A stretch of 34,748 bases of DNA from CAMLDH01 sp966250375. GTDB taxonomy: Bacteria > Pseudomonadota > Gammaproteobacteria > Burkholderiales > Burkholderiaceae_D. Shown here in pieces: positions 1-6,528 of the stretch. The notes below the pieces were generated by a model that was not told where the DNA came from, ran no database searches, and was given only the letters and a program-made list of their open reading frames with translations. The stretch covers positions 1 through 34,748 of the forward strand of contig CBINHE010000046.1 in the NCBI GenBank assembly GCA_966250375.1. Reading direction: 5' to 3'. The position numbers and the translations under genes are program-made. Every line of letters starts with the position of its first letter. The stretch's first letter is position 1.

Positions 1-46
1 GACATGGCAGCACCTTACAGCAAAAGGTGTTGCACTTGGTTTTTGA

Positions 47-397
47 GAACGCCCTGTTTCAATAGCCGGACTATGGGCAATTGCGGACGGAGGCACTCTT
101 GATGTAAATGGACATATCGTCTCAAACCTGCCCTTTAATATTAGTAGCAACTGGGACCATCTACGTCCATTTTCTATTACTAACACAAGTTGGTTAAATC
201 CCGGGCTAAACACTATCCATCTAACGGAAACTATAACTAACCAGCTTTGGGCGGCGGCACGCTTTGAGGGCTCAGCCACAGGAACATTCACCGGGAATAG
301 CATTCCAGAACCAGGCATCCTTGGGCTTTTCATCCTTGGTTTGACAGGAATAGCTATTCGCAAGCACGGAGTTAGCCGAGTAGGCATTTCCGCTTAA
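47..397 (+). pseudogene. C-terminal remnant of a PEP-CTERM sorted protein
   Basis: The frame is open from 47 to a TAA at 395-397 and is preceded by an in-frame TGA at 44-46. I see no ATG or GTG start in it. The last ~30 residues have the PEP-CTERM layout: an IPEPG motif, a hydrophobic helix (ILGLFILGLTGIAI) and a short basic tail starting RKHG. In known PEP-CTERM proteins this tail directs export and processing by an exosortase in exopolysaccharide-producing Gram-negative bacteria. The ~85 residues before it are Asn/Thr/Gly-rich, as in a secreted beta domain. The window edge hides what lies upstream, so it may be a longer gene broken by the TGA or a fragment left by rearrangement. The PEP-CTERM call is firm; the pseudogene call is likely. 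Confidence 0.7.
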
Positions 398-430
398 CCT
401 ACCCCGAACACGGTAGGATGGGGACGGCCT

Positions 431-450
431 TTTGTCCCCACGCGGATACG
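431..450. other. short GC hairpin after the PEP-CTERM fragment
   Basis: GGGGAC and GTCCCC are separated by eight bases (GGCCTTTT). The hairpin lies between the convergent ends of the PEP-CTERM fragment and the integrase remnant. No T-tract follows on either strand, so an intrinsic terminator role is weakly supported. Confidence 0.3.
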
Positions 451-487
451 TGCAATCATCAGCCAAACGTTGTCACATCATTTGTCG

Positions 488-699
488 TCACTGCCGTTCC
501 GTGGCCAGAATAGTCAAAAACGCATCCACCTCGACCACTCCCATCTCCGCCGGATGACGTAGTCCAGACCAGCGAATAAAAAAACCGAATCCAGTAAACC
601 ATACAGCTTTTCCATTGCCAAGCTGTAGTGCTTATAGCGCAAACGCTCGCGCACTTTATCCAGTAGACGGAGCTTGGGATAAGGGGAAGCAGGTTCCAC
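488..699 (-). pseudogene. frameshifted, truncated integron-type tyrosine recombinase (N-terminal part)
   Basis: Three minus-strand frames join into the N-terminal SAM-like domain of an integron integrase. The first (GTG at 699) reads KLRLLDKVRERLRYKHYSL. It shifts into a frame reading VYWIRFF, then into one reading IRWSGLRHPAEMGVVEVDAF and ILATERQ before a TGA at 488-490. One shift falls in a run of seven Ts (read on the minus strand) around 578-584. From family knowledge, IntI proteins begin with a similar 'LRERIRYLHYSL...YVHWVRAFI...HP...EVEAFLSWLA' pattern and run to about 320 residues with a catalytic R-H-R-Y set. None of the catalytic domain is present here, so the gene is dead. The integron-type assignment over a generic phage integrase rests on the RERLRYKHYSL and GLRHPAEMG strings. 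Confidence 0.75.
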
Positions 700-827
700 A
701 AGTTATGCGGTAAAAATATACGGTACAACCAAATTAATCTATATTTTTCAACATACAGAAGATGTTGGGATTTTTGGTTGTCGTGTTCTATGTATCGGGT
801 ATATTCCGGATATGAAAATTAAATCAC

Positions 828-834
828 GTTAGCC
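828..834 (+). other. possible cassette boundary GTTAGCC (attI/attC-like core)
   Basis: The string GTTAGCC lies between the divergent integrase remnant and the SRPBCC gene, where the first cassette junction of an integron would be expected. It deviates from the GTTRRRY consensus at one position, and no full attC fold was identified by eye. Tentative. Confidence 0.2.
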
Positions 835-905
835 GTCACAAATTCCTTAGCGGGGCGCCATCCAACTTCAGTAGCCCCAAGCCAACGTATCGAAAAGGAA
901 AATTC

Positions 906-1352
906 ATGTCTACAGGCACCATCCGACTTCATCGAGTACTTCGCACGAGTCCTGAGAAAATCTATCGAGCTTTTCTGGATGCCGATGCAATGAGCAAATG
1001 GCTTCCTCCGTATGGCTTTACATGCAAGGTCCATCACTTGGAAGCAAAGGTTGCAGGCACATTCAAAATGTCTTTCAACAACTTCTCGACAGGTCAAGGG
1101 CACTCATTTGGCGGCGAATATCACGAACTCGTGCCGAATGAACGCATTCGCTATACCGACAAGTTTGACGACCCCAATTTACCTGGCGAAATGCAGGTGA
1201 CGGTTTCGTTGAAGCAGGTGTCCTGCGGTACGGAAGTCAGCATAACGCAAGAAGGAATCCCAGAGGTCATCCCGACCGAAATGTGCTATCTGGGTTGGCA
1301 GGAGTCACTTGCACAACTAGCTAACCTTGTTGAACCCAATATTTTTGGTTAA
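906..1352 (+). CDS. SRPBCC / AHSA1-family protein
   Basis: This 148-residue protein has the START-like (SRPBCC) fold pattern of the AHSA1 (activator of Hsp90 ATPase homologue 1-like) family. It starts with 'IRLHRVLRTSPEKIYRAF', followed by a D-A-x-x-x-x-W-L-P-P segment and a central 'GGEYHELVPNERIRYTDKF' strand-turn-strand. It ends with a helix containing 'GWQESLAQLANLVE'. Such small proteins bind hydrophobic ligands; many are of unknown specificity, and no substrate can be read from the sequence. It is cytoplasmic, with no signal peptide. An AAAGGA ribosome site lies about 6 bases before the ATG at 906. The gene diverges from the broken integron integrase, so it may be an old gene cassette. 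A palindrome directly follows the stop codon. Confidence 0.85.
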   Translation: MSTGTIRLHRVLRTSPEKIYRAFLDADAMSKWLPPYGFTCKVHHLEAKVAGTFKMSFNNFSTGQGHSFGGEYHELVPNERIRYTDKFDDPNLPGEMQVTVSLKQVSCGTEVSITQEGIPEVIPTEMCYLGWQESLAQLANLVEPNIFG

Positions 1353-1361
1353 AAAGCGCGT

Positions 1362-1383
1362 AGGGCGCAGCGCGATGCGCCCT
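1362..1383. terminator. palindrome after the SRPBCC gene
   Basis: AGGGCGCA at 1362-1369 pairs perfectly with TGCGCCCT at 1376-1383 across a six-base loop, ten bases past the SRPBCC stop. There is no T-tract, so it may be a REP-like hairpin rather than a true intrinsic terminator. Its core resembles the larger palindrome at 2909-2950. Confidence 0.4.
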
Positions 1384-1740
1384 TGTATATGATTTCCAGT
1401 GAATTCGACGGCACGGTTTCGCCGGGGTGACGGAAGGCGCGCGTAACGCGGTAAGGCGCACCCAGTAGGGCGTCAATAGCGCAGCGTATTGCGCCGCATG
1501 TTCTCACCCTCTATGAGTCGATGAAAAGTCGAATATTCTCAATGGAGGAAGCCTGCAACCAATCCTCGTTCTACCGGATTGCGCCCCTACGATGATTACC
1601 CGCACGCCATAGCGCGGTAGATACTGTTATTCACGCGGGATCGACGAAACTCCTCGCAAGTACGGCAACAACCAGGAATAAGCAAGCGTCCATGCCGATT
1701 GTCGTTGTGTTCAAGCTAGAGTACCTGATTGCCATCTGAT
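1384..1740. other. intergenic stretch with no recognised gene
   Basis: About 357 bases with stop codons scattered in all frames and no domain I recognise. It separates the SRPBCC gene from the hrp box at 1741. The first part is rich in GCGC and GTAACGCGG strings, as in degraded repeat sequence. Confidence 0.5.
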
Positions 1741-1768
1741 GGAACCAAATTGGACAGAGAGCCACTCA
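1741..1768 (+). promoter_or_regulatory. hrp box (HrpL-type promoter) for the F-box/LRR effector gene
   Basis: GGAACC at 1741-1746 is followed by exactly 15 bases and then CCACTCA at 1762-1768. This matches the ECF sigma factor HrpL consensus GGAACC-N15/16-CCACNNA in full. The box ends 28 bases before the ATG at 1797. Three further sites with the same spacing precede the other effector units in this window. Confidence 0.85.
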
Positions 1769-1820
1769 GGAATGCACAAACAACAAGGACAGCATCATGA
1801 CGAAAATTGGACCATCCCTT

Positions 1821-2112
1821 AGCAGCATCTTCAAGACGTACTTCATGCCGCAGCCCGAGCCGGACACAACGACATCTCGGGCACAAGTACAAGGAAGTTC
1901 TTCCCCCTCTCCGCCTGCTGCCACGTGACAATCCCTCTCGGGTTATCCAGGGGTTGCGCAGCAGCAAGCCGAATTCCCTGCTCAAGGCGTACTTCATGCT
2001 GCGGCCCTAGTCGGCCACAACAACATCTCGGGCACAAGTACAAAAAGATTCTTCCGCCCCCCGCCTGCTGCCACGTGACAATCCCTCTTGGGTTATCCAA
2101 TGGTTGCGTAAC
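1821..2112 (+). repeat. tandem duplication, ~150 bp, two diverged copies
   Basis: Copy 1 (about 1821-1962) and copy 2 (about 1963-2112) align over their whole length at an offset of 151, then 150, bases. They share the strings TACTTCATGC, ATCTCGGGCACAAGTACAA and CTGCTGCCACGTGACAATCC. A third partial start (AACAGCAAGCAGAATTCC) follows at 2111. The one-base difference in offset is the indel that puts copy 1 out of frame with the LRR part. Confidence 0.85.
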
Positions 2113-2385
2113 AGCAAGCAGAATTCCCCACTCTCAGCGCACGAACAAATGCCCGAAGATATCGAGACGGTGATCATGGAGCGTCTGGACAAACGTTCAA
2201 TGGCCAATCTGCGCTTGACCTGCCGGGACCGCAAGCAAATGGTGTCCAAGCATGTTCAGCATGTGACGGTGAACAACAAACAGGATCTTAGGCAAGCGAT
2301 AAAGGCTTACAAGGATGGAGGCATTACAACACTCACCTTGAAGGGCCTCAGCTTCACGGATGACGATCTGGCGCTGTTACAGAGT

Positions 2386-2760
2386 TTGCCGCACCTGGAG
2401 CATTTGGATTTGTCCGACTGCGAAAACCTGACCGGTGCAGGTCTCAAGCATCTGCAGCAGTTGAAATCGCTGCGGCATTTGAATCTGTCCGGCTGCTCCG
2501 GTCTGACCGATGACAGTCTCGCGCCTCTGCAGCAGCTGACATCGCTGCAGCATTTAGATCTGTCCGACTGCAAAAACCTGACCGATGACAGTCTCAAGCT
2601 TCTGCAGCGGCTGACATCGCTGCAGCATTTGAATCTGTCCGGCTGCGAAGATCTGACCGATGACGGTCTCGCGCATCTGCAGCAGCTGAAATCGCTGCAG
2701 CATTTGGATCTGTCCGGCTGCTACAAAATAACCGATGCCGGGTTAAATTTCCTGCGCGAG
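2386..2760 (+). repeat. five 75-bp leucine-rich repeat units
   Basis: Five in-frame units encode 25 residues each, all with LxxLxLSxC followed by LT or IT and a closing L-x-x-L/F-x-x helix. Neighbouring units are very similar at DNA level (for example CATTTGGATCTGTCCGGCTG against CATTTAGATCTGTCCGACTG), which suggests recent unit duplication or recombination. Confidence 0.85.
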
Positions 2761-2908
2761 AAGATCGAAGGCCTTGCGATTTGACAGCGGTCGGCTTTGT
2801 GCCTTCGGGCAACACCGATGGCACCAATGTGAACCCGTTCAAGCCATTGCCGGTACCGGCCGAGTTGGGGGCAATCATTCATCGCGCTCGCTCTGGCACT
2901 ATGTAGCT

Positions 2909-2950
2909 GCAGCTCGGTAGGACGCATCGCGATGCGCCCTACCGAGCTGC
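2909..2950. terminator. 42-bp palindrome between convergent effector genes
   Basis: GCAGCTCGGTAGG on the left pairs with CCTACCGAGCTGC on the right around the self-complementary centre CATCGCGATG. Only one pair is mismatched (A2922 against C2937). It lies between the LRR gene (stop 2784) and the oppositely oriented 689-residue effector gene (stop 3075). The position suits a bidirectional transcription stop, although no T-tract is present. Confidence 0.55.
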
Positions 2951-3042
2951 CTGCGAAACGCTCCTGGCTTGCAAGCCAGGAGACGCACTGCAAGTGAGGA
3001 ATTGAGCGTTCTGCCTGTCGTCCATTACCGAACGCTCAATAA
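2951..3042 (+). repeat. palindromic interspersed repeat, copy A
   Basis: It begins CTGCGAAACG, then a perfect 22-bp palindrome at 2961-2982 (arms CTCCTGG and CCAGGAG around CTTGCAAG). GCACTGCAAGTGAGG follows, then a closing hairpin at 3003-3038 (TGAGCGTTC paired with GAACGCTCA). The same layout occurs at 7591-7857 and 30241-30393 with different palindrome arms. It lies just past the 3' end of the 689-residue effector gene. Confidence 0.8.
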
Positions 3043-3074
3043 GTCGTTACCAATACCTCACATCAATTTCTTGC

Positions 3075-5144
3075 CTAAGGAGCCAGGAGTGGTTCTGTAT
3101 AGCTGGATTGCTCTCGCAAACGATGTAATGCCGAGGCAGTCTTATCGAATGCCGTGGCCACGGCATTCGGGACATTCTGGACTCCGCTTGCCAACAGAGC
3201 CATGCTATCTATTACCAACTGCGGTACAAGCTGCACTCCATGCCGGACAACCTGATAAGAGTTGTCAGCCATTCTGGTCAAGGAACTGGTAGTCCGGGAA
3301 GTGTGTGGTATGTGCGCGCTGTCGGGATGGACAATGCCATGCAACGCCATTTCCGTTCTTGGGAAGTTGGTTGAATGAATTGCTTGTTGCGCTTGCGCTT
3401 CCCTGGTTTCGGCTTCGGCGGTCACAGTGTGCAGAAAGGGGGCCAGCGTCGCGACTGCTTCCGCTCCAGCGCCAAGCGCTTTGACGAACCGGCCTTGGAG
3501 GGTGGATGCATTGACGCTTGCGACCGACGTATCAATCATGCTCGTAGCAAGCGTGCCCACTGTCCCTCCGCCGACTTTGTTAACCAAATTGCTGAAATTC
3601 GCAGGATTCAGCAGATTCAGTCTTTTCAATCCATTCGTGATTTGTGTTGCCCCTGACGGATTTCCCAAGGTGTGGGTTGGTACGCCATCGTGGGTCTGGC
3701 TTAGTTGAATATAGGTCTGGCCCGCCGCCAAGAAACCGTTGCCAGCAGCTGATGAGGCAGCGCGCGCATGTATGTTCCCTGCGCTAAAGCTATATACCCC
3801 ATTAAAAAAGACTCGGCTGGCATGAAAAAATGCGAAAGAAGCACAACCCATCGCATCACCGGCCACTGTGCCGATTTTGTACGCGGCTTGTGCTTGCTTG
3901 AAATCCGCTCTGCGCTTCTCGACGGCTTGTTGCGCTTGAGCATGTTCCTCAACGCCAAGTTCCCTTGGCACGCCATTTTCGCTAATGACCTTGGGTGCGT
4001 CGGGGTAAATGTGTTTCGGATCCACCGCTTTCACCGGACGGCCGCCTGCCAATTCGGATAGATAGGTGACACTGGGATTGACAACTTCCGCCACGACCCA
4101 ATGTGTGCCGCCTGCCACAACACCCGTTACTCCCCCTCTTTCTGAGACACTTTGACTCCAGTTATTACGACTGTAGCCATCCTGTCCCGTCACTGCGTCG
4201 TCAGCGAAAGACTTGAAATAACCATAGCTCAGCAACGTACCAATCGCCTGTGCCGGCACCGTCCCTACCAGCCCGCGCATCATGCTTGCAGCGGTTTGTT
4301 TATCGCGCAGATTTTGCCGTATCTCTTCGTTCGAAACCAGGTTCCCTACCTTTTGGGCGTCATCCAGATTGATCTGCGCTTGAGCATGTTCAGGCGTGCC
4401 TTTCGGAATATTGGCAAGCACTTCTCTTTGTTCCTGCACGAGCTCCTGCACACTACTCTTGAATACGTCATAACTAAGCCGGATGTACTGTTTTTCCTGC
4501 TCATCCCCATCCGGGTTCTTCAATGCTTCTTCGTAGGCAGTAAAGGTTGCCGTGGCGTGATCAAGTTTATCGTCCAGTGTGTCACCGGCAAATAATGGAT
4601 GGTCGGAAAACAGACGTGTATAGCCACTGCTCGCATCCGGGCCGGCAGCACGGTCGCTCTCCTCAATAGAGGTCTTGATGCTGGCATACGTTATTACAGC
4701 GTTGGGATTCTGTTGTCTTGCCAATGCTGCGGCCATGCCTTCAAGTACAAAGGTCTGCGTGCAGATGGCCTTGTTGATCTCCAACGGAGCATCATGCTGG
4801 TTTCCCGTTGACGGGCCTGGCTGCGTTAGCGCTTGATCGGCCCGCAGTTTTTGCTGGTAAAGATTTCTGAGCTTTATCGCTGCCTGATTGAGGTTGATAT
4901 TGACGGTTTGCGGAGCAGGATCCGTTATCGCGATCAGAAGGTGACTGCTTTCTGTGCTTTGCGCATCGGTATTGGCCTGCAAAACGCGGGCGTGCAGATC
5001 CCGGGATACGGTCCGGGCAAGAGTGGGATGGGCCATCGTACTGGAACCTGAGGATGCAGATGGGCTGGCAGCCGCCTCAACTGCAGTAGTGGGAATGGAA
5101 CCTGCGGCAACAAGGGTATTCGATGATATTGGGTGCATAGTCAT
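3075..5144 (-). CDS. putative type III secreted effector, 689 residues, family not recognised
   Basis: The protein starts MTMHPISSNTLVAAGS. Its first ~45 residues are rich in Ser, Ala, Thr and Pro with almost no acidic residues, the usual type III secretion signal composition. Residues ~80-290 are mainly helical and charged. Gly/Ala-rich hydrophobic stretches occur near 290-312, 338-355, 424-450 and 460-475, which could insert into or contact a host membrane. The C-terminus ends YTEPLLAP. The ATG at 5144 lies 26 bases after the stop of a CesT-type chaperone gene, so the two form a chaperone-effector operon. The likely promoter is the hrp box at 6092-6119. The layout loosely recalls long HopD/XopB-like effectors, but I cannot establish homology. 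Effector status is inferred from chaperone, promoter and N-terminus. Confidence 0.7.
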   Translation of the reverse strand: MTMHPISSNTLVAAGSIPTTAVEAAASPSASSGSSTMAHPTLARTVSRDLHARVLQANTDAQSTESSHLLIAITDPAPQTVNINLNQAAIKLRNLYQQKLRADQALTQPGPSTGNQHDAPLEINKAICTQTFVLEGMAAALARQQNPNAVITYASIKTSIEESDRAAGPDASSGYTRLFSDHPLFAGDTLDDKLDHATATFTAYEEALKNPDGDEQEKQYIRLSYDVFKSSVQELVQEQREVLANIPKGTPEHAQAQINLDDAQKVGNLVSNEEIRQNLRDKQTAASMMRGLVGTVPAQAIGTLLSYGYFKSFADDAVTGQDGYSRNNWSQSVSERGGVTGVVAGGTHWVVAEVVNPSVTYLSELAGGRPVKAVDPKHIYPDAPKVISENGVPRELGVEEHAQAQQAVEKRRADFKQAQAAYKIGTVAGDAMGCASFAFFHASRVFFNGVYSFSAGNIHARAASSAAGNGFLAAGQTYIQLSQTHDGVPTHTLGNPSGATQITNGLKRLNLLNPANFSNLVNKVGGGTVGTLATSMIDTSVASVNASTLQGRFVKALGAGAEAVATLAPFLHTVTAEAETREAQAQQAIHSTNFPRTEMALHGIVHPDSAHIPHTSRTTSSLTRMADNSYQVVRHGVQLVPQLVIDSMALLASGVQNVPNAVATAFDKTASALHRLREQSSYTEPLLAP

Positions 5145-5170
5145 TACTTTCTTTTTGTTTATCTTCAGGG

Positions 5171-5698
5171 TTATTCGTTATTGTTACGGTTTCCGGCAGG
5201 AGCGACAGTCCTTGTCAATTGCGCGGAGAAGCGCCGTAACGTGTTGTTCGGTACGCGACCAGAACTGTTTGCCAGTGTCCCGGTTTGCTGTTCGTTCTCG
5301 AGCAGAAAATGGTCATTGCGCCATTCCTTTGCCATGCCTGCATAGTGCGAAAGTAGCGCCAGCACCTTATCGGCCGTGACGTGCGTCAACGGCATACGAT
5401 TGGCCAGCACGATATGCATGTTTTCAGCGTTGTAAGTAAAAGTCGGACTATTCACGCCAAACAAATACATGTTTGTCTCCAGCAGGCGTAGCAGCACTGC
5501 CTCGCGCGCTTGCGTCGGTAATTCACCAAAATCACAATAGAGCACCGCGCTATCGGGCGCGATGCTACCGCCGTAAAACATCGTGAAATTCACGCCCTGT
5601 ACCTGTATGTCGGCTACGGCGTACATGGAGGCTGGGTCCGGGATGTTGGACTTGGCACAAATCTGGTCGATAAGTGCGTGATATATGTTGAGAGACAT
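5171..5698 (-). CDS. CesT-family type III secretion chaperone
   Basis: This 175-residue protein fits the small acidic class I chaperone fold: an N-terminal helix (MSLNIYHALIDQICAKSNIP), then strands containing 'VQGVNFTMFYGG' and 'AVLYCDFGELP', a helix 'AREAVLLRLLETNMYLFG', and a strand pair with 'TFTYNAENMHIVLANRMPL'. Class I chaperones dimerise in the cytoplasm, bind the N-terminal region of one effector and bring it to the secretion ATPase. Its partner is almost certainly the 689-residue protein encoded directly downstream. I chose ATG 5698 because AAAGGAT lies seven bases upstream and the fold begins there; a 64-residue in-frame extension to 5890 looks non-coding. The C-terminal ~30 residues are Asn/Arg-rich and beyond the usual chaperone core. 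Confidence 0.85.
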   Translation of the reverse strand: MSLNIYHALIDQICAKSNIPDPASMYAVADIQVQGVNFTMFYGGSIAPDSAVLYCDFGELPTQAREAVLLRLLETNMYLFGVNSPTFTYNAENMHIVLANRMPLTHVTADKVLALLSHYAGMAKEWRNDHFLLENEQQTGTLANSSGRVPNNTLRRFSAQLTRTVAPAGNRNNNE

Positions 5699-6091
5699 TT
5701 TTTTATCCTTTAAGCAAAATACGAATGAAGCAATTGTTTCCCGACGCAGATGGCATGGCAGTGCTGCAGCCCGGTCAAACAGAAGACCTGTTGCCGAACG
5801 TAAAGCGCCCCCCACAAAACATTGTGTAAATATCGATGCACAGGTCATGTCTTTAGCGTATTTTTTCCGCAAGACGAGAAAAAATGACAATAGTTAATTT
5901 ATTGGTTTTATCTCGCCTTTGAGTGAACGACAAAAAAACCCAGCTGTTACGCAACGGATAGGCGCACTACTAATGTCAATAACGAACCGCCCCCTCCCTC
6001 CTTGCGGAGACAGGTGAGCGTTTATGTTAATGACACAGGGGTAGCAGAAACGCCTCCGAAAAGACCTGTTGCACACCTACGTAAGGCTTAT
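5699..6091 (-). other. 393-base leader between hrp box and chaperone gene
   Basis: No convincing gene is present. A 60-codon frame from a GTG at 6076 to a TAA at 5894 lies just after the hrp box, but it has a poor ribosome site and Arg/Cys-rich content. The leader is long for a hrp-box transcript; the other boxes lie 28-71 bases from their starts. It may hold regulatory RNA structure or remains of a lost gene. Confidence 0.4.
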
Positions 6092-6119
6092 TCAGTGGCA
6101 AGGGTTTGTGCTTAGTTCC
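6092..6119 (-). promoter_or_regulatory. hrp box upstream of the chaperone-effector operon
   Basis: On the minus strand GGAACT (6119-6114) is followed by 15 bases and then CCACTGA (6098-6092). It matches the HrpL consensus except for T in place of the last C of GGAACC, the same variant as at 7520-7547. It points toward the chaperone gene, whose start is 393 bases further on. Confidence 0.7.
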
Positions 6120-6257
6120 AACTAATCTGCCTTGCAAGTAGTAGTACGTAGTGACGTGTGGTGGCGGGAATTCTTTGAAGCGAGACCGGCAGGTTCGCAG
6201 GCAGGGCTGGTCAACCCTAGAAATCTCAAGCTTAACGTTGCATCAGGTGGGCCAGCA

Positions 6258-6463
6258 ATACCCATCCTCACCCATAACGTGACAAATGAAATCGATGGAT
6301 TTTTTCGGCTGGCAAAGGAGAGGAGGGGCCATAGCGAGCGCAGCCTGCGCCCGCGAAGGGGGCAACGACGAACAACACGTTTGCGACCAACGATTGACAA
6401 TGCGCTCTCTGCCAGACGGAAAAAGACGCGACTTCATGTCACGTTATGGATGAGGATGGGTAT
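6258..6463. repeat. ~206-bp inverted-repeat element
   Basis: A 27-base arm at 6258-6284 (core CCATCCTCACCCATAACG) is the reverse complement of 6437-6463 with one mismatch. Pairing continues weakly inward (TTTTTTCGGCTGGCA against TGCCAGACGGAAAAAG). The 8-base string ATCAGGTG occurs at 6242-6249 and again at 6462-6469. The element lies between the end of the 319-residue effector gene and the hrp box of the chaperone operon. It could be a non-autonomous mobile element or a long RNA hairpin; no coding content is recognised. Confidence 0.6.
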
Positions 6464-6528
6464 CAGGTGTCTGAATGGGTGACTACGTTGTTATTCCTTA
6501 TTCGAAGGCAGGAGTTGCGGTCGGCATG

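Larger units (their letters stand above)
1797..2784 (+). pseudogene. F-box / leucine-rich-repeat type III effector (FBXL-like), 5' end disrupted
   Basis: An ATG at 1797, with AAGGA seven bases upstream and a perfect hrp box, opens a 43-codon frame starting MTKIGPSLSSIFKTYFM, followed by Ser/Thr/Pro-rich sequence. It ends at a TGA near 1926. The same segment is repeated about 150 bp further on and leads in frame to the F-box/LRR part. Two lesions separate them: one extra base in the C/T-rich stretch near 1890-1912, and GAG to TAG at 2008-2010. From 2149 the open part (211 residues) has an F-box-like helix set (MPEDIETVIMERLDKRSM, then RLTCRDRKQMVSKHV). Five 25-residue repeats of the type LxxLxLSxCxxLTDxGLxxLxx follow at residues 80-204. 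Related bacterial F-box effectors (Ralstonia GALA/RipG) recruit host SKP1. A shorter protein could still start at ATG 2149 or TTG 2104, but it would lack the secretion signal. Confidence 0.75.

Noticed and set aside
2785..2904. Open stretch after the LRR stop, reading TAVGFVPSGNTDGTNVNPF
   Set aside because: About 40 codons with no start and no recognised family; could be a remnant but cannot be supported.
5722..5798. TTCG-N16-TTCG type (HrpB/HrpX) promoter upstream of the chaperone
   Set aside because: Two TTCG strings exist on the minus strand but are about 70 bases apart, not 16; HrpL-type boxes fit instead.
5894..6076. 60-codon minus-strand frame just after the hrp box
   Set aside because: GTG start with a weak ribosome site, Arg/Cys-rich, no domain, interrupted homopolymer runs; kept only as part of the leader.
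6132..6482. 116-codon plus-strand frame
   Set aside because: It covers the inverted-repeat element, its content reflects the repeat arms, and there is no domain or ribosome site.
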